Part shown: in pieces, positions 1 through 8,908 of the stretch
Layout: each line of letters opens with the position of its first letter
How positions within the stretch are numbered: position 1 is the stretch's first letter
Origin: Brevundimonas sp. UBA6550
GTDB lineage: Bacteria; Pseudomonadota; Alphaproteobacteria; Caulobacterales; Caulobacteraceae
Reading direction: 5' to 3'
DNA: 64,000 nt
Assembly: GCF_002434505.1 (NCBI RefSeq)
Contig: NZ_DJKE01000012.1
Location: forward strand, 124,001-188,000
The notes under the pieces: model-generated
What the model was told of the DNA's origin: nothing
Database searches by the model: none
What the model saw: only the letters and a program-made list of their open reading frames with translations
Position numbers and translations under genes: made by a program

Positions 1-365
1 CGCCGTTCATCGACATTCTGCTGGTGCTCATGATCATCTTCATGGTCGCCGCGCCGATGGCGACCGTCTCGATCCGTCTGGACCTGCCGCCCGCGCAGCC
101 GCCGGTGAACCCGACCCAGGAAAAGGAGCCGGTGTACATCACCATCCAGGAAAACGGTCAGCTGTTCCTGTCGGACAAGCAAACCTCGATCGACAACCTG
201 CCCACCGACGTCTGCACCGCCCTGGGCGGCGGCGCCTGCCAGGAAGAGCGCGTGTTCGTCCGCGCCCAGCCGGAAGTGAAGTACAAGCAGTTCATGGAAG
301 TCATGAACAAGATGCAGGAGAACGGCTTCTTCAAGGTCGGTCTGCTGAACGAAGACATCAGCTAA
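1..365 (+). CDS. exbD: ExbD/TolR-family biopolymer transport protein, 5' end missing
   Basis: The open frame runs in from the left edge (frame of position 3) and stops at TAA 363-365. The first residues read PFIDILLVLMIIFMV, the end of the single N-terminal membrane segment of ExbD/TolR with its conserved Asp. About 120 residues of periplasmic domain follow, ending KVGLLNEDIS. ExbD works with ExbB and TonB to couple the proton gradient to outer-membrane receptors. Roughly 20-25 N-terminal residues lie outside the window. The Cys-containing insertion (GGGACQEE) and long C-terminus resemble the second ExbD of Caulobacter-type exbB-exbD-exbD operons; that comparison is from memory. A strong terminator follows, so this is the last gene of its operon. 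Confidence 0.9.
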   Translation, partial: PFIDILLVLMIIFMVAAPMATVSIRLDLPPAQPPVNPTQEKEPVYITIQENGQLFLSDKQTSIDNLPTDVCTALGGGACQEERVFVRAQPEVKYKQFMEVMNKMQENGFFKVGLLNEDIS

Positions 366-390
366 GTTCACGCTCAGGCGAAACGATCAG

Positions 391-422
391 GGCCGCGTTC
401 CGAAAGGGACGCGGCCTTTTTC
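391..422 (+). terminator. Rho-independent terminator after exbD
   Basis: The stem ggccgcgttcc (391-401) pairs with gggacgcggcc (406-416) around a GAAA tetraloop, with one G-U pair, followed directly by a T-rich tract (417-423). It is a textbook intrinsic terminator 25 nt after the exbD stop. Confidence 0.93.
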
Positions 423-508
423 TTTGGCGCCATGATCGGCCGATTGGGGCTTGCCGGATCGGCCGCACGGCCCCTTGATGCCGCATCGGTTGTTCGAGGA
501 GTTGCCCC

Positions 509-2326
509 ATGCGTCGTCGCACCTTCCTGTCCGCCCTGCCCGTCGGGGTGCTGGCGGCGAATACGGCCCAGGCCCAGCAGCCGACGCCGACGACCGCCCC
601 GCCCGCCCCTGCCCGCCCGGCCGACCCCTACGCCGGCGTCGGCATCGGCGACCGGATCTCGGGGCCGAAGTTCATGGGACGCTCGACCGTCTGGGGCGCG
701 AACGGGGCGGCGGCGACGGCGCATCCGGCCGCCAGCCTGATCGGCATCGACACCCTGAGACGCGGCGGATCGGCCATCGACGCGGCCATCGCCATAAATG
801 CGGCCCTGGGCTTCCTGGAGCCGGTCGCCAACGGCATCGGCGGCGACGCCTATTGCATGTTGTGGGACCCGAAACAGAAGAAGGTCGTCGGTTTGAACGG
901 CTCGGGCGCCAGTCCACGCGGGCTTAGCCTTCAGACGGCGCGATCCAGGGCCATCGACGGCTATCTGCCCCGCTATGGGGCGGTGACGGTCAATGTGCCG
1001 GGCGCGGTCGACGCCTGGTGGAGCGCGCACCAGCGGTATGGAAAACTGCCGTGGAAGGAGGTGCTGCTGCCGGTCGCCGAACTGTGCGAACAGGGCGCGC
1101 CCGTGCCCCAGGTCATCGCCTACTATCTGGAGCGCAACATGGCCGCCTTCGACCGGGGCCAGATTCCGATCGAGGAGAACGACAACCGAAAGCGCATCTG
1201 GGCCGCCGGCGGCGCGACGCCCAAGGTCGGCGAGCTGTTCGCCAACCCTTATCTGGGAAAGACCCTGCGGCTGATCGCAGAGGGCGGGCGCGACGCCTTC
1301 TACGACGGTCCCCTGGCCGATCAGATGGAAGCCTATTTCAAGCGAATCGGCGGTTGGATGACCCGCGCCGACCTGGCCGCCCACCACACCGAATGGGTCG
1401 AGCCGATCCAGACCAACTATCGCGGCGTGGACGTCTTCGGCCTGGGTCCGAACACTCAAGGGTTGTCCACCAACCAGATCCTGAACATCTGCGAACAGTT
1501 CGATCTGAAATCCATGGGCTTCCAGTCCGCCGCCTCCCTGCACGTACAGGCCGAGGCCAAGCGGCTGGCGTTCGAGGACCGGGCCCGCTGGTTCGCCGAC
1601 GACCGATTCTCCAAGACCCCGGTCGAATGGCTGAACTCCAAGGCCTATGCCGCCGAACGGGCCATACTGATCCGGCCGGATCGGGTGATGGATCGCGTTA
1701 TGCCCGGCGACGCGCCGCACCACGGCGACACCACCTATTTCAGCGTCGCCGACAGCGACGGGATGATGGTCAGCTGGATCCAGTCCAACTATCGCGGCAT
1801 GGGCTCGGGCCTGGCGCCGGACAATGGGTCGGAGCCGCTGGGCTTCATGTTCCAGGACCGGGGCGAGCTGTTCGCCCTGACCGACGGCCATCCCAACATC
1901 TATGCGCCGGGCAAGCGGCCCTTCCAGACCATCATCCCCGGTTTCGCGCTCAAGGACGGCGAGCCCTGGATGGCGTTCGGCGTCATGGGCGGCGCCATGC
2001 AGCCGCAGGGCCAGGCCCAGATCATCATCAACATGGTCGACTATGGGCTGGAGCCCCAGGCGGCGGGCGACGCTCCGCGCTGGCAGCACTATGGCTCGTC
2101 CGAACCGACCGGCCAGCCGCAGGAAGGGACCGGCGTCCTGCATCTGGAAAGCGGCGTGCCCGAGGCGACCAAGGCCCAGCTGCGCGCCATGGGCTGGACC
2201 CTGGGCGAACCGGACGGCGGCTTCGGCGGCTATCAGAACGTGATGAAACAGATGAACCCCGGCGGCCGCTGGACCTATGGCGCGGCGACCGAGATGCGCA
2301 AGGACGGCATCGCCCTGGCCTATTGA
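509..2326 (+). CDS. gamma-glutamyltransferase family protein (Tat-type export signal)
   Basis: A 605-residue Ntn-hydrolase of the gamma-glutamyltranspeptidase family, which cleaves or transfers gamma-glutamyl groups (glutathione, gamma-glutamyl amides) outside the cytoplasm. The start is an ATG preceded by gaggagttgcccc. The N-terminus MRRRTFLSALPV carries an RRxFL twin-arginine motif, a short hydrophobic stretch and an ANTAQA cleavage-like site. The large-subunit start (around residues 75-115, GGSAIDAAIAINAALG and GNGIGGDAY-like) is followed by HHGDTTYFSVADSDG, where Thr408 is the expected autoprocessing site and nucleophile. The C-terminal small subunit contains the GGAMQPQGQAQ segment. Length is typical. 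The gene stands alone after the exbD terminator. The family is secure; the natural substrate, and whether it acts as a cephalosporin acylase-like enzyme, is not shown. Confidence 0.93.
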   Translation: MRRRTFLSALPVGVLAANTAQAQQPTPTTAPPAPARPADPYAGVGIGDRISGPKFMGRSTVWGANGAAATAHPAASLIGIDTLRRGGSAIDAAIAINAALGFLEPVANGIGGDAYCMLWDPKQKKVVGLNGSGASPRGLSLQTARSRAIDGYLPRYGAVTVNVPGAVDAWWSAHQRYGKLPWKEVLLPVAELCEQGAPVPQVIAYYLERNMAAFDRGQIPIEENDNRKRIWAAGGATPKVGELFANPYLGKTLRLIAEGGRDAFYDGPLADQMEAYFKRIGGWMTRADLAAHHTEWVEPIQTNYRGVDVFGLGPNTQGLSTNQILNICEQFDLKSMGFQSAASLHVQAEAKRLAFEDRARWFADDRFSKTPVEWLNSKAYAAERAILIRPDRVMDRVMPGDAPHHGDTTYFSVADSDGMMVSWIQSNYRGMGSGLAPDNGSEPLGFMFQDRGELFALTDGHPNIYAPGKRPFQTIIPGFALKDGEPWMAFGVMGGAMQPQGQAQIIINMVDYGLEPQAAGDAPRWQHYGSSEPTGQPQEGTGVLHLESGVPEATKAQLRAMGWTLGEPDGGFGGYQNVMKQMNPGGRWTYGAATEMRKDGIALAY

Positions 2327-2389
2327 AGGCTGGACGTCGGGACGGTCCGCGCTAAGGTCGGGCGGGGTCTTCCCCGTTGAGATCGTCTC

Positions 2390-2546
2390 GGCGCGACGCC
2401 CGGTCACGGGCGCGGTCAGCCGCAAAGGGGCGGCCTCTCGTGTTTGGTCACAACGCAAAGGACGCCCGGCGCCGGCCGAAAGGCAAGTCGTGGAGGGGCC
2501 ATGCGGGCTTCGCGCCCCCGCCCCTTCGCCACGGCGCCGGGCGTCT
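2390..2546 (+). ncRNA. candidate structured leader RNA upstream of the slipin gene
   Basis: The 238-nt gap between the gamma-glutamyltransferase and the slipin start holds several stem-loops. A 6-bp hairpin cgcccg/cgggcg closes at 2397-2412, and gccgc/gcggc at 2419-2434. A perfect 14-bp long-range stem pairs gacgcccggcgccg (2461-2474) with cggcgccgggcgtc (2532-2545). That last stem encloses a gcc-gaaa-ggc hairpin and a GC-rich hairpin around 2503-2516, so it could form a multibranched domain. It ends 19 nt before the ATG. I do not recognise it as a known riboswitch class. It could be a cis-regulatory leader, a transcription attenuator, or simply a GC-rich spacer. Confidence 0.4.
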
Positions 2547-2564
2547 GTGTCGCAGGAGACGAGA

Positions 2565-3293
2565 ATGAGCGAGATGCCGGACTACGCCGTAATCCTTACG
2601 GCCATCGTGATCCTGGTCGGCGTGATCGGCCTGCTGAACGCCTTCCGGCGCGTGCGGGTCAACCGTTGGGAGCGGACGGCCGTCTATGTCGATGGCGTGT
2701 TCGACCGCCTGCTGGAGCCGGGGGTTCACCGTCTGTGGAAGGGTCACGGCCGCCTGATGCTGGTTCCGATCAGCCTGGATCAGCAGGTGCGGTCGATCCG
2801 GGCGGACGTCCTGTCTTCCGAACGGATGCCCCTGCGCCTGACCGCATCGGTCCTGTTCCGCATCGAGAACGCCGAGCTTTCGCTGCGCGAGCCGGTCGAG
2901 CCGCGCCTCGATCTGGCGGTCCAGTCGGCCCTGATCCGGCTGGCGGGCGAGACGCCGCTGGACGCCCTGCTAGCCCATGCGCCGGAGACGGCGGACATGC
3001 TGACGGCCCATGTGGGCGACACGGTGGGCGCCGCAAGGATCGAGCGGGTCGAGATCGCCGCCGTCACCCTGCCGCCCGAGATTCGTCGGCTGCTGAGCGA
3101 TGTCGAACGGGCGCGGCTGGATGGGCTGGCGGCGCTGGAACGCGCCCGCAGCGAACAGGCGGCGCTTCGCGCCCTGGCCAACGCCGCGCGCCTGCTGAAG
3201 GACAATCCCGAGCTGGCGCAGCTGCGGCTGCTGCAGACGGCCGAGAACGCCAAGGCCGCGACCATCGTCATCGGCGACGAGCGAGGCCGATGA
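2565..3293 (+). CDS. SPFH/band-7 (slipin/stomatin-like) membrane protein
   Basis: The 242-residue protein has an N-terminal membrane anchor at residues 6-24 (YAVILTAIVILVGVIGLLNAF). The SPFH/PHB core follows: RWERTAVYVDGVFDRLLEPGVHR, then QQVRSIRADVLSSERMPLRLTASVLFRIENAE. The C-terminus is an Ala/Glu/Arg-rich helix, likely a coiled coil for oligomerisation. Slipins organise membrane microdomains and often pair with an NfeD protein; no NfeD is present here. The chosen ATG has the SD caggaga 7 nt upstream. Its stop overlaps the next gene by 4 nt (ATGA), so the two are translationally coupled. A structured leader precedes it. Confidence 0.8.
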   Translation: MSEMPDYAVILTAIVILVGVIGLLNAFRRVRVNRWERTAVYVDGVFDRLLEPGVHRLWKGHGRLMLVPISLDQQVRSIRADVLSSERMPLRLTASVLFRIENAELSLREPVEPRLDLAVQSALIRLAGETPLDALLAHAPETADMLTAHVGDTVGAARIERVEIAAVTLPPEIRRLLSDVERARLDGLAALERARSEQAALRALANAARLLKDNPELAQLRLLQTAENAKAATIVIGDERGR

Positions 3294-3631
3294 CCCACGA
3301 GGAGGTTCGCGCCCTGATGCTGTCCTTTCCCGGCGTGGAGGACGGGACATCCTATGGCGAGCCGTCGTTCAAGGTGGCGGGCAAGTTCCTGACCTGGCTG
3401 CGGCCCCGGCTGGACGACAGCATCGTGGTGCATCTGGCCAACCGCGACGAACGCGACCTGCTGGTCGAGATGGAGCCGGCGACCTTTCACTTCACCGACC
3501 ATTATCGCGATCACGCCATCGTCCTGGCGCGCATCGCCACGGTCGATCCGGTCTGGCTGAAGACCATGATGGAACGGCGCTGGCGCAAGGTCGCGCCCGG
3601 ACGGCTGGTGAAAGGCGTCGATCAGGCTTGA
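3290..3631 (+). CDS. MmcQ/YjbR family protein
   Basis: The 113-residue protein reads MTHEEVRALMLSFPGVEDGTSYGEPSFKV at its N-terminus, followed by KFLTWLRPRLDDSIVV and HFTDHYRDHAIVLARI. This matches the small YjbR/MmcQ (DUF419) fold, a CyaY-like DNA-binding-type domain of unknown cellular role. Length is typical. The start codon overlaps the slipin stop (ATGA), implying one transcript. Nothing in the sequence explains why a YjbR protein is coupled to a slipin. Confidence 0.82.
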   Translation: MTHEEVRALMLSFPGVEDGTSYGEPSFKVAGKFLTWLRPRLDDSIVVHLANRDERDLLVEMEPATFHFTDHYRDHAIVLARIATVDPVWLKTMMERRWRKVAPGRLVKGVDQA

Positions 3632-3698
3632 CCTGACGCGACGGAAATCCGGCATGGTCCGTATTCAATAAGGACGGACACAGAGGCTGGGGCGCGCC

Positions 3699-4592
3699 GT
3701 GACGGTCGGGATCGAGGATCGCATCATCAACTCCGGCGACGGCTGGCCGCTGGAGGCGACGCTGTTTCGCCCCGCCGAGGCGCGGATGGCGGTGCTGATG
3801 TCGGCGGGGACCGGGTTTCCGCGCGGATTCTACGGCCGGTTCGCGTGCTGGATGGCGGGGCGTGGGGCGGTGGTCCTGACCTATGACTATCGCGGGATCG
3901 GCGGATCGCGGCCCGAGGATCTGGCGGCGATGCAGATGGATTACACTGACTGGGGGCGGCTGGACATGCCGGCGGCCCTGGAGGCGTTGAAGGCGGCGGC
4001 GCCCGGTCTGCCCGTCTTTCATGTCGGCCACAGCGTCGGGGGCCATTTCGTCGGCTTCATGCCGAACCAGGGCGAGATCGCCCGACACGCCTTCGTCTCG
4101 GTCGGCAGCGGCTGGTGGGGCGGGCATCACCGGACCTACAACCCGTTCGAGCTGATGTTCTGGCTGGTGCTGGGTCCGCACGATCTCGGCAAATACGGCT
4201 ATGTCCGCAACGGCAGGCTGTGGCGCGGGACCGACCTGCCGCGCGGGGTGTTCCAGACCTGGAAACGGTGGTGCCTGAAGCCGAGCTATTTCCTGAAGGA
4301 ACTGGCCGACGGCGCCCTGGACCCGCAGCAGTTCGACCGGGTGACGGCGCCCATTCGGTCGTGGATCTTCAGCGACGATCCCATCGCCCCGCCGAAGACG
4401 GGCGCGCGCCTGCTGACCGCCTATTCCGCAACGCAGGCTGAAATCCTGACGCGGCGGCCCGAAGACTATGGCGTCAAACGCATCGGCCATGAGGGGGCGT
4501 TCAGAAAGGGGATGGAGCCCTTGTGGGAGGACATCCTGGACTGGTTCGAGGCGGAACGTGCGCGCCCCGTCGAACCGGGGACGCAGGATTAA
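3699..4592 (+). CDS. alpha/beta hydrolase (COG4757-like)
   Basis: The 297-residue alpha/beta hydrolase has a nucleophile elbow VGHSVGGH near residue 110, LTYDYRGIGGS near residue 62, and a C-terminal acid and histidine in IFSDDPIAPP and GHEGAF. The start is GTG at 3699; no in-frame ATG gives a better N-terminus. The sequence pattern (tryptophan-rich lid GSGWWGGHHRTYNPFE) resembles the predicted hydrolase group COG4757, whose substrate is unknown. It lies 67 nt after the YjbR gene on the same strand and may share its transcript. Confidence 0.75.
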   Translation: MTVGIEDRIINSGDGWPLEATLFRPAEARMAVLMSAGTGFPRGFYGRFACWMAGRGAVVLTYDYRGIGGSRPEDLAAMQMDYTDWGRLDMPAALEALKAAAPGLPVFHVGHSVGGHFVGFMPNQGEIARHAFVSVGSGWWGGHHRTYNPFELMFWLVLGPHDLGKYGYVRNGRLWRGTDLPRGVFQTWKRWCLKPSYFLKELADGALDPQQFDRVTAPIRSWIFSDDPIAPPKTGARLLTAYSATQAEILTRRPEDYGVKRIGHEGAFRKGMEPLWEDILDWFEAERARPVEPGTQD

Positions 4593-4662
4593 TACAGGCG
4601 AAACAGTGGCGAAGCCGCGTTCGGGACCTATATCGGGCGACACGACCCAGCAGGAGATGCGC

Positions 4663-5505
4663 ATGGCCTACGGCGACCAACCCACGATCACCGTCGATGG
4701 AATCGAAATCCCGCTGCTGGGGTTCGGCACCTGGCAGCTGGAGCCGGACGATGCGCGGCGCATGGTCGCCGAGGCGCTGCGGATCGGTTATCGCCACATC
4801 GACACCGCCTGGATTTACAAGAACGAGAAGGCCGTCGGTCAGGGCATCGTCGATTCCGGCGTGGCGCGCGACGACATCTTCCTGACGACCAAGATCTGGG
4901 TCGAGCATTTCACCAATGACGCCCTGCTGAAACAGGCGAAGGAATCGGCCGACAGCCTGGGGACGACGCCGGACCTGTTGCTGCTGCACTGGCCCAAGAC
5001 CACGCCGTCGTTCGAAGAGACGCTGGGCGCCCTGAACGAGGCCAGGGACCAGGGGCTGACCAAGTCGATCGGCCTGTCCAACTTCCCGTCCAGGGAATTC
5101 CGTCAGGCGCAGGCGCTGTCCAAGGCGCGGCTGCTGACCGATCAGGTCGAGCATCACCCCTATCTGGGCATTGACCAACTGGTCGCCACCGCCGCCGAGT
5201 TGGGGTCGTCGATCACCGCCTGGTCGCCGCTGGCCCAGGGCAAGATCGCCGAGGACGCCACGATCAGCGAACTGGCCAAGGCGCATGGCAAGACCAACGG
5301 TCAGATCACGCTGCGCTGGCTGATCCAGCACGGGATCATCGCCATTCCGCGCACGACCAAGGAAAGCCGGGCGCGCGAGAATTTTGACATCTTCGACTTC
5401 GCCCTGACGGACGAGGAGATGCAGCGGATGGACGCCCTGGATCGCGGCGAACGGCTAGGCGACTGGCTGGACCCGGCGTTCGAATGGGACAAGACTGCCG
5501 CCTGA
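4663..5505 (+). CDS. aldo/keto reductase
   Basis: The 280-residue NADPH-dependent (beta/alpha)8-barrel oxidoreductase shows LLGFGTWQL, then the catalytic Asp/Tyr segment RHIDTAWIYKNE, Lys in TTKIW, His in LLLHWPK, and the cofactor segment IPRTTKESRARENF. It resembles the 2,5-diketogluconate reductase branch, but the substrate cannot be read from sequence. Two in-frame ATGs occur (4657, 4663); the SD caggag at 4651-4656 leaves proper spacing only for 4663, so that start is used. Confidence 0.9.
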   Translation: MAYGDQPTITVDGIEIPLLGFGTWQLEPDDARRMVAEALRIGYRHIDTAWIYKNEKAVGQGIVDSGVARDDIFLTTKIWVEHFTNDALLKQAKESADSLGTTPDLLLLHWPKTTPSFEETLGALNEARDQGLTKSIGLSNFPSREFRQAQALSKARLLTDQVEHHPYLGIDQLVATAAELGSSITAWSPLAQGKIAEDATISELAKAHGKTNGQITLRWLIQHGIIAIPRTTKESRARENFDIFDFALTDEEMQRMDALDRGERLGDWLDPAFEWDKTAA

Positions 5506-5523
5506 CCGACGACGGAGGCGCGG

Positions 5524-6186
5524 ATGCTGAGGCACAGGGACCGGCCGCGACTGTGGCGGGCGACCTTCGCGGTCGTCGGCTGGGCGACCCTGATCCTGCA
5601 GTATATCTTGATGGTCGGCCCGACCCAGGGCTGGAGCGTGGTCGAGCGGACCGTCAACTATTTCAGCTTCTTCACCATCCTGACCAACATCCTGGTCGCC
5701 CTGGCCTTCACCGGCCCGCTGATCGACGCCGATCGCAGGCTGGCGCGCTGGAGCGCCAGCGAAGGCGTGCGGGCGGCGGTGGCCATGTACATCGTCGTGG
5801 TCGGGGTCGTGTACCACCTGCTGATCGCGCCGCACTGGCGGCCGCAGGGCCTGCTCTACGGGGTCAATCTGGTGCTGCACTATCTGATGCCGGTCGCCTT
5901 CGTGCTGGACTGGCTGTGGTTCACGCCCAAGGGTCGGCTGCGCTGGATCGACCCGGTGAAGTGGCTGGCGTTTCCGCTGATCTATGGCGGGTGGACGCTG
6001 GTTCACGGCATGGCGACCCATTGGTGGCCCTATGGGTTCGTGGATGTGGATGCGCTGGGCCTGGGGCGGGTGGTCGCGGTGTTCGGCGGGCTGCTGGTCT
6101 TCTTCTGGCTGGTCGGGATGACGTTGGTAGGGCTGGACCGGCTGTTCGGGCGAACGGCGCGTGACAGCGGGCCGAGAGCCGCCTAA
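5524..6186 (+). CDS. Pr6Pr-family (FAR-17a/AIG1-like) membrane protein
   Basis: A 220-residue integral membrane protein with about six hydrophobic segments. [32 protein letters not shown] and WVxP-type loops match the Pr6Pr family, related to the eukaryotic FAR-17a/AIG1 proteins. Some eukaryotic AIG1 proteins hydrolyse hydroxy-fatty-acid esters using a conserved Thr and His; the TxLTN and YHLL residues here are compatible, but bacterial function is unknown. It starts 18 nt after the aldo/keto reductase and ends 11 nt before the ubiD-family start, so the three are likely co-transcribed. Confidence 0.72.
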   Translation: MLRHRDRPRLWRATFAVVGWATLILQYILMVGPTQGWSVVERTVNYFSFFTILTNILVALAFTGPLIDADRRLARWSASEGVRAAVAMYIVVVGVVYHLLIAPHWRPQGLLYGVNLVLHYLMPVAFVLDWLWFTPKGRLRWIDPVKWLAFPLIYGGWTLVHGMATHWWPYGFVDVDALGLGRVVAVFGGLLVFFWLVGMTLVGLDRLFGRTARDSGPRAA

Positions 6187-6196
6187 GCCACCGCGC

Positions 6197-7726
6197 ATGG
6201 CCTACAAATCCCTGCGTGACTTCATCCAGCAACTGGAAGCCGACGGCGAACTGGTTCGGGTGTCCGAGCCGGTGTCGACCGTGCTGGAGATGACCGAGAT
6301 CCAGACCCGGCTGCTGCGAAACGGCGGCCCGGCGGTGCTGTTCGAAAAGCCGGTGATGCCGGACGGAACGATCAGCCCCATCCCCTGCCTGGCCAATCTG
6401 TTCGGCACGGTGAAGCGGGCGGCGATGGGGGTGACGCTGGAGGGCAAGGCGCGCACCACCACGGCGGAGCTGCGCGAGGTCGGGGAACTGCTGGCCTTCC
6501 TGCGCAATCCGACGCCGCCGCGCGGCCTGGGCGACGCGATGGAGATGCTGCCGCTGGCGCAGACCGTCATGTCGATGCGGCCCAAGACGGTGAAGAAGGC
6601 CCCGGTCCAGGAGGTGGTGCTGAAGGGCGAACAGATCGACCTGACGGCGCTGCCCGTCCAGTCATGCTGGCCCGGCGAACCGGCGCCCCTGATCACCTGG
6701 GGTCTGGTCGTCACCAAGGGGCCGTCGGACGACCGCGAGGACGACTTCAACCTGGGCATCTATCGGATGCAGGTGCTGGGCAAGGACAAGGCCATCATGC
6801 GCTGGCTGGCCCATCGCGGCGGCGCTCAGCACTACGCCCGGCACAAGAAGGCCGGAAAGCGCGAGCCCCTGCCCTGCGCCGTGGTGCTGGGCGCCGATCC
6901 CGGCACGATCCTGGCCGCCGTGACGCCGGTGCCGGACACCCTGTCGGAATATCAGTTCGCCGGCCTGATGCGCGGCGCAAAGGCCGAACTGGTGCCGTGC
7001 AAGACCGTGCCGCTGATGGTCCCGGCCCAGGCCGAGATCGTGCTGGAGGGCCATGTCCTGCTGGACGAGTTCGAGGACGAAGGCCCCTACGGCGACCACA
7101 CCGGCTATTACAACTCGGTCGAGAAATTCCCGGTCTTCAAGGTCAGCGCCATCACCATGCGCAAGGACCCCATCTATCTGACCACCTTCACCGGGCGTCC
7201 GCCGGACGAGCCCAGCGTGCTGGGCGAGGCGCTGAACGAGGTGTTCATCCCCCTGCTGCGCCAGCAGTTCCCCGAGATCGTCGACTTCTGGCTGCCGCCC
7301 GAGGGGTGCAGCTATCGGATCGCCGTGGTGTCGATGAAGAAGGCTTATCCGGGCCACGCCAAGCGGGTGATGCTGGGCGTCTGGAGCTATCTGCGCCAGT
7401 TCATGTACACCAAATGGGTCATCGTCGTGGACGACGACATCGACGCCCGCGACTGGAAGGACGTCATGTGGGCCATCTCGACCAAGATGGACCCGGCGCG
7501 CGACATTACCCTGATCGAATCCACCCCCATCGACTATCTGGACTTCGCCTCGCCCGAGAGCGGCCTGGGCTCCAAGATCGGTCTGGACGCCACCAATAAG
7601 TGGGAGCCCGAGACCAAGCGCGAATGGGGCGAGGAGATCCGAATGGAGGACGCCGTGATCGAGCGGGTTTCCGACATGTGGGACCGGCTGGGTCTGCCCG
7701 GCGACGGCAAGCCGATCTGGAAGTGA
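6197..7726 (+). CDS. ubiD: UbiD family decarboxylase
   Basis: A 509-residue UbiD-family (de)carboxylase using prenylated FMN. In ubiquinone synthesis UbiD removes the carboxylate of 4-hydroxy-3-polyprenylbenzoate. The N-terminus [18 protein letters not shown], the central [22 protein letters not shown], the [24 protein letters not shown] segment and the [12 protein letters not shown] region, which carries catalytic acidic residues, are all typical. The upstream in-frame codon (6161) lies inside the previous gene; the ATG at 6197 gives the usual MAYKSLRDF start. No UbiX flavin prenyltransferase is in the window. Length fits the quinone-pathway member. Confidence 0.92.
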   Translation: MAYKSLRDFIQQLEADGELVRVSEPVSTVLEMTEIQTRLLRNGGPAVLFEKPVMPDGTISPIPCLANLFGTVKRAAMGVTLEGKARTTTAELREVGELLAFLRNPTPPRGLGDAMEMLPLAQTVMSMRPKTVKKAPVQEVVLKGEQIDLTALPVQSCWPGEPAPLITWGLVVTKGPSDDREDDFNLGIYRMQVLGKDKAIMRWLAHRGGAQHYARHKKAGKREPLPCAVVLGADPGTILAAVTPVPDTLSEYQFAGLMRGAKAELVPCKTVPLMVPAQAEIVLEGHVLLDEFEDEGPYGDHTGYYNSVEKFPVFKVSAITMRKDPIYLTTFTGRPPDEPSVLGEALNEVFIPLLRQQFPEIVDFWLPPEGCSYRIAVVSMKKAYPGHAKRVMLGVWSYLRQFMYTKWVIVVDDDIDARDWKDVMWAISTKMDPARDITLIESTPIDYLDFASPESGLGSKIGLDATNKWEPETKREWGEEIRMEDAVIERVSDMWDRLGLPGDGKPIWK

Positions 7727-7855
7727 AGCGCATTCAAGGACTTGCGAACTTATCGCAAGACGGCGGCGTTTCCTGAGAACCCAACCTTGACCGTGGCGTT
7801 GTCTTCCCACTTCGGCGGAGGCTGAGCCTTCGCCCCATCACGGAAGGGAAAATCC

Positions 7856-8785
7856 ATGAAGTCTCGGACAGCGGTTAGCGCCATGGCCTTGGTCTGCGCG
7901 ATGACGATGGGCCTGGCGGCCTGCGGACAGGGCGACGGCAAGAAAACGGACGGCCGCCCGCAATCGATCGCCGCCGCCACGGGCAATGAGGCGACGCAGC
8001 AGAAGCTGGGCCTCTACACCGACGCCTTCAACAAGCTGATCGACAAGAACTGGGGCGTGCCCGAGAACTTCGACAAATATCAAAAGCTGAACATCCCGTC
8101 GGCCGACGCGACCGGTTCGATCTACTTCCCCGAGAACATCACGACGCTGGAACAGGCCATCGAGAAGCTGAAGGAAGGCAAGGCCCTGTCGGGCGGCGCG
8201 CAGAGCCAGCGGGCCGATGCGGCGGTGGACAAGCTGATTCCGCAACTGGAGGCCCTGCTGGCCCAGTGGAAGACCCTGGATCCCTATTTCGAATCCCGCG
8301 CCTATCGCGAGGATGGTCTGGCCAAGGCCAAGGCCGCGCACCCGGCGGTGATGACGGCCTATCAGGGCGCCGTCGGCGGGATCGGCGAACTGGACGCGGC
8401 CCTGTCGGAGTATCAGCGCGCCCGCAACGCCGCCCAGATCACCGCCCTGAACAAGGCGGGCCACGCGGCTGAGGCCAATCTGGTCGACGCCATGCAGAAG
8501 GCCGATCACTTCACAACCGCCGTGATGGAGGACAAGCCGGAAGAGGCCGACCGCCTGCTGCCCGGCCTGGTCGCGGCGACGGCCAAGGTGCGCGAAGCCG
8601 AGGCGGCCATGGCGGCTGACGCCAAGAACAAGTCGGAGTTCAGCTCCATCGCGGACCGCCTGGATTCGATGGTCGGTTCCTGGCGCGACTACAAGCAGAA
8701 CAAGTCCGACTACGAGCGCGAAAGCATCGTCGACGACTACAATCACGCCATCGACCGCATGGGCGACGTCGAACTGCCGGCCTGA
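7856..8785 (+). CDS. DUF3829 (YiiG-like) lipoprotein
   Basis: A 309-residue predicted lipoprotein: MKSRTAVSAMALVCAMTMGLAACGQG has a positively charged start, a hydrophobic core and a LAAC lipobox with Cys at residue 23. The mature part is helical, Ala/Lys/Glu-rich, with NKLIDKNWGV and YRREDGLAKAK-like repeats matching the DUF3829 domain. The role of these proteins is unknown. A 12-bp stem-loop follows the stop, suggesting a monocistronic unit. Confidence 0.75.
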   Translation: MKSRTAVSAMALVCAMTMGLAACGQGDGKKTDGRPQSIAAATGNEATQQKLGLYTDAFNKLIDKNWGVPENFDKYQKLNIPSADATGSIYFPENITTLEQAIEKLKEGKALSGGAQSQRADAAVDKLIPQLEALLAQWKTLDPYFESRAYREDGLAKAKAAHPAVMTAYQGAVGGIGELDAALSEYQRARNAAQITALNKAGHAAEANLVDAMQKADHFTTAVMEDKPEEADRLLPGLVAATAKVREAEAAMAADAKNKSEFSSIADRLDSMVGSWRDYKQNKSDYERESIVDDYNHAIDRMGDVELPA

Positions 8786-8792
8786 TCCCAAG

Positions 8793-8825
8793 GCGCCGCA
8801 TCGCTAACGACTGGCGATGCGGCGC
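8793..8825 (+). terminator. Stem-loop after the DUF3829 gene, probable terminator without a T tract
   Basis: A perfect 12-bp stem, gcgccgcatcgc (8793-8804) with gcgatgcggcgc (8814-8825), starts 8 nt after the TGA. No T run follows, so termination is inferred from position and stem strength only. Confidence 0.5.
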
Positions 8826-8908
8826 ACCATCCGAAGGCGGACGCGCCCAGGGCGACGCGGCGGCGGTTGAAACCTTGTCAGGGCGGACCAATCGGCTCAC
8901 GAAAGGCC

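Noticed and set aside
374-2458. 694-residue open frame antisense to the gamma-glutamyltransferase gene
   Set aside because: It is a mirror of the strong third-position GC bias of the real gene; it has no family features and no promoter or SD.
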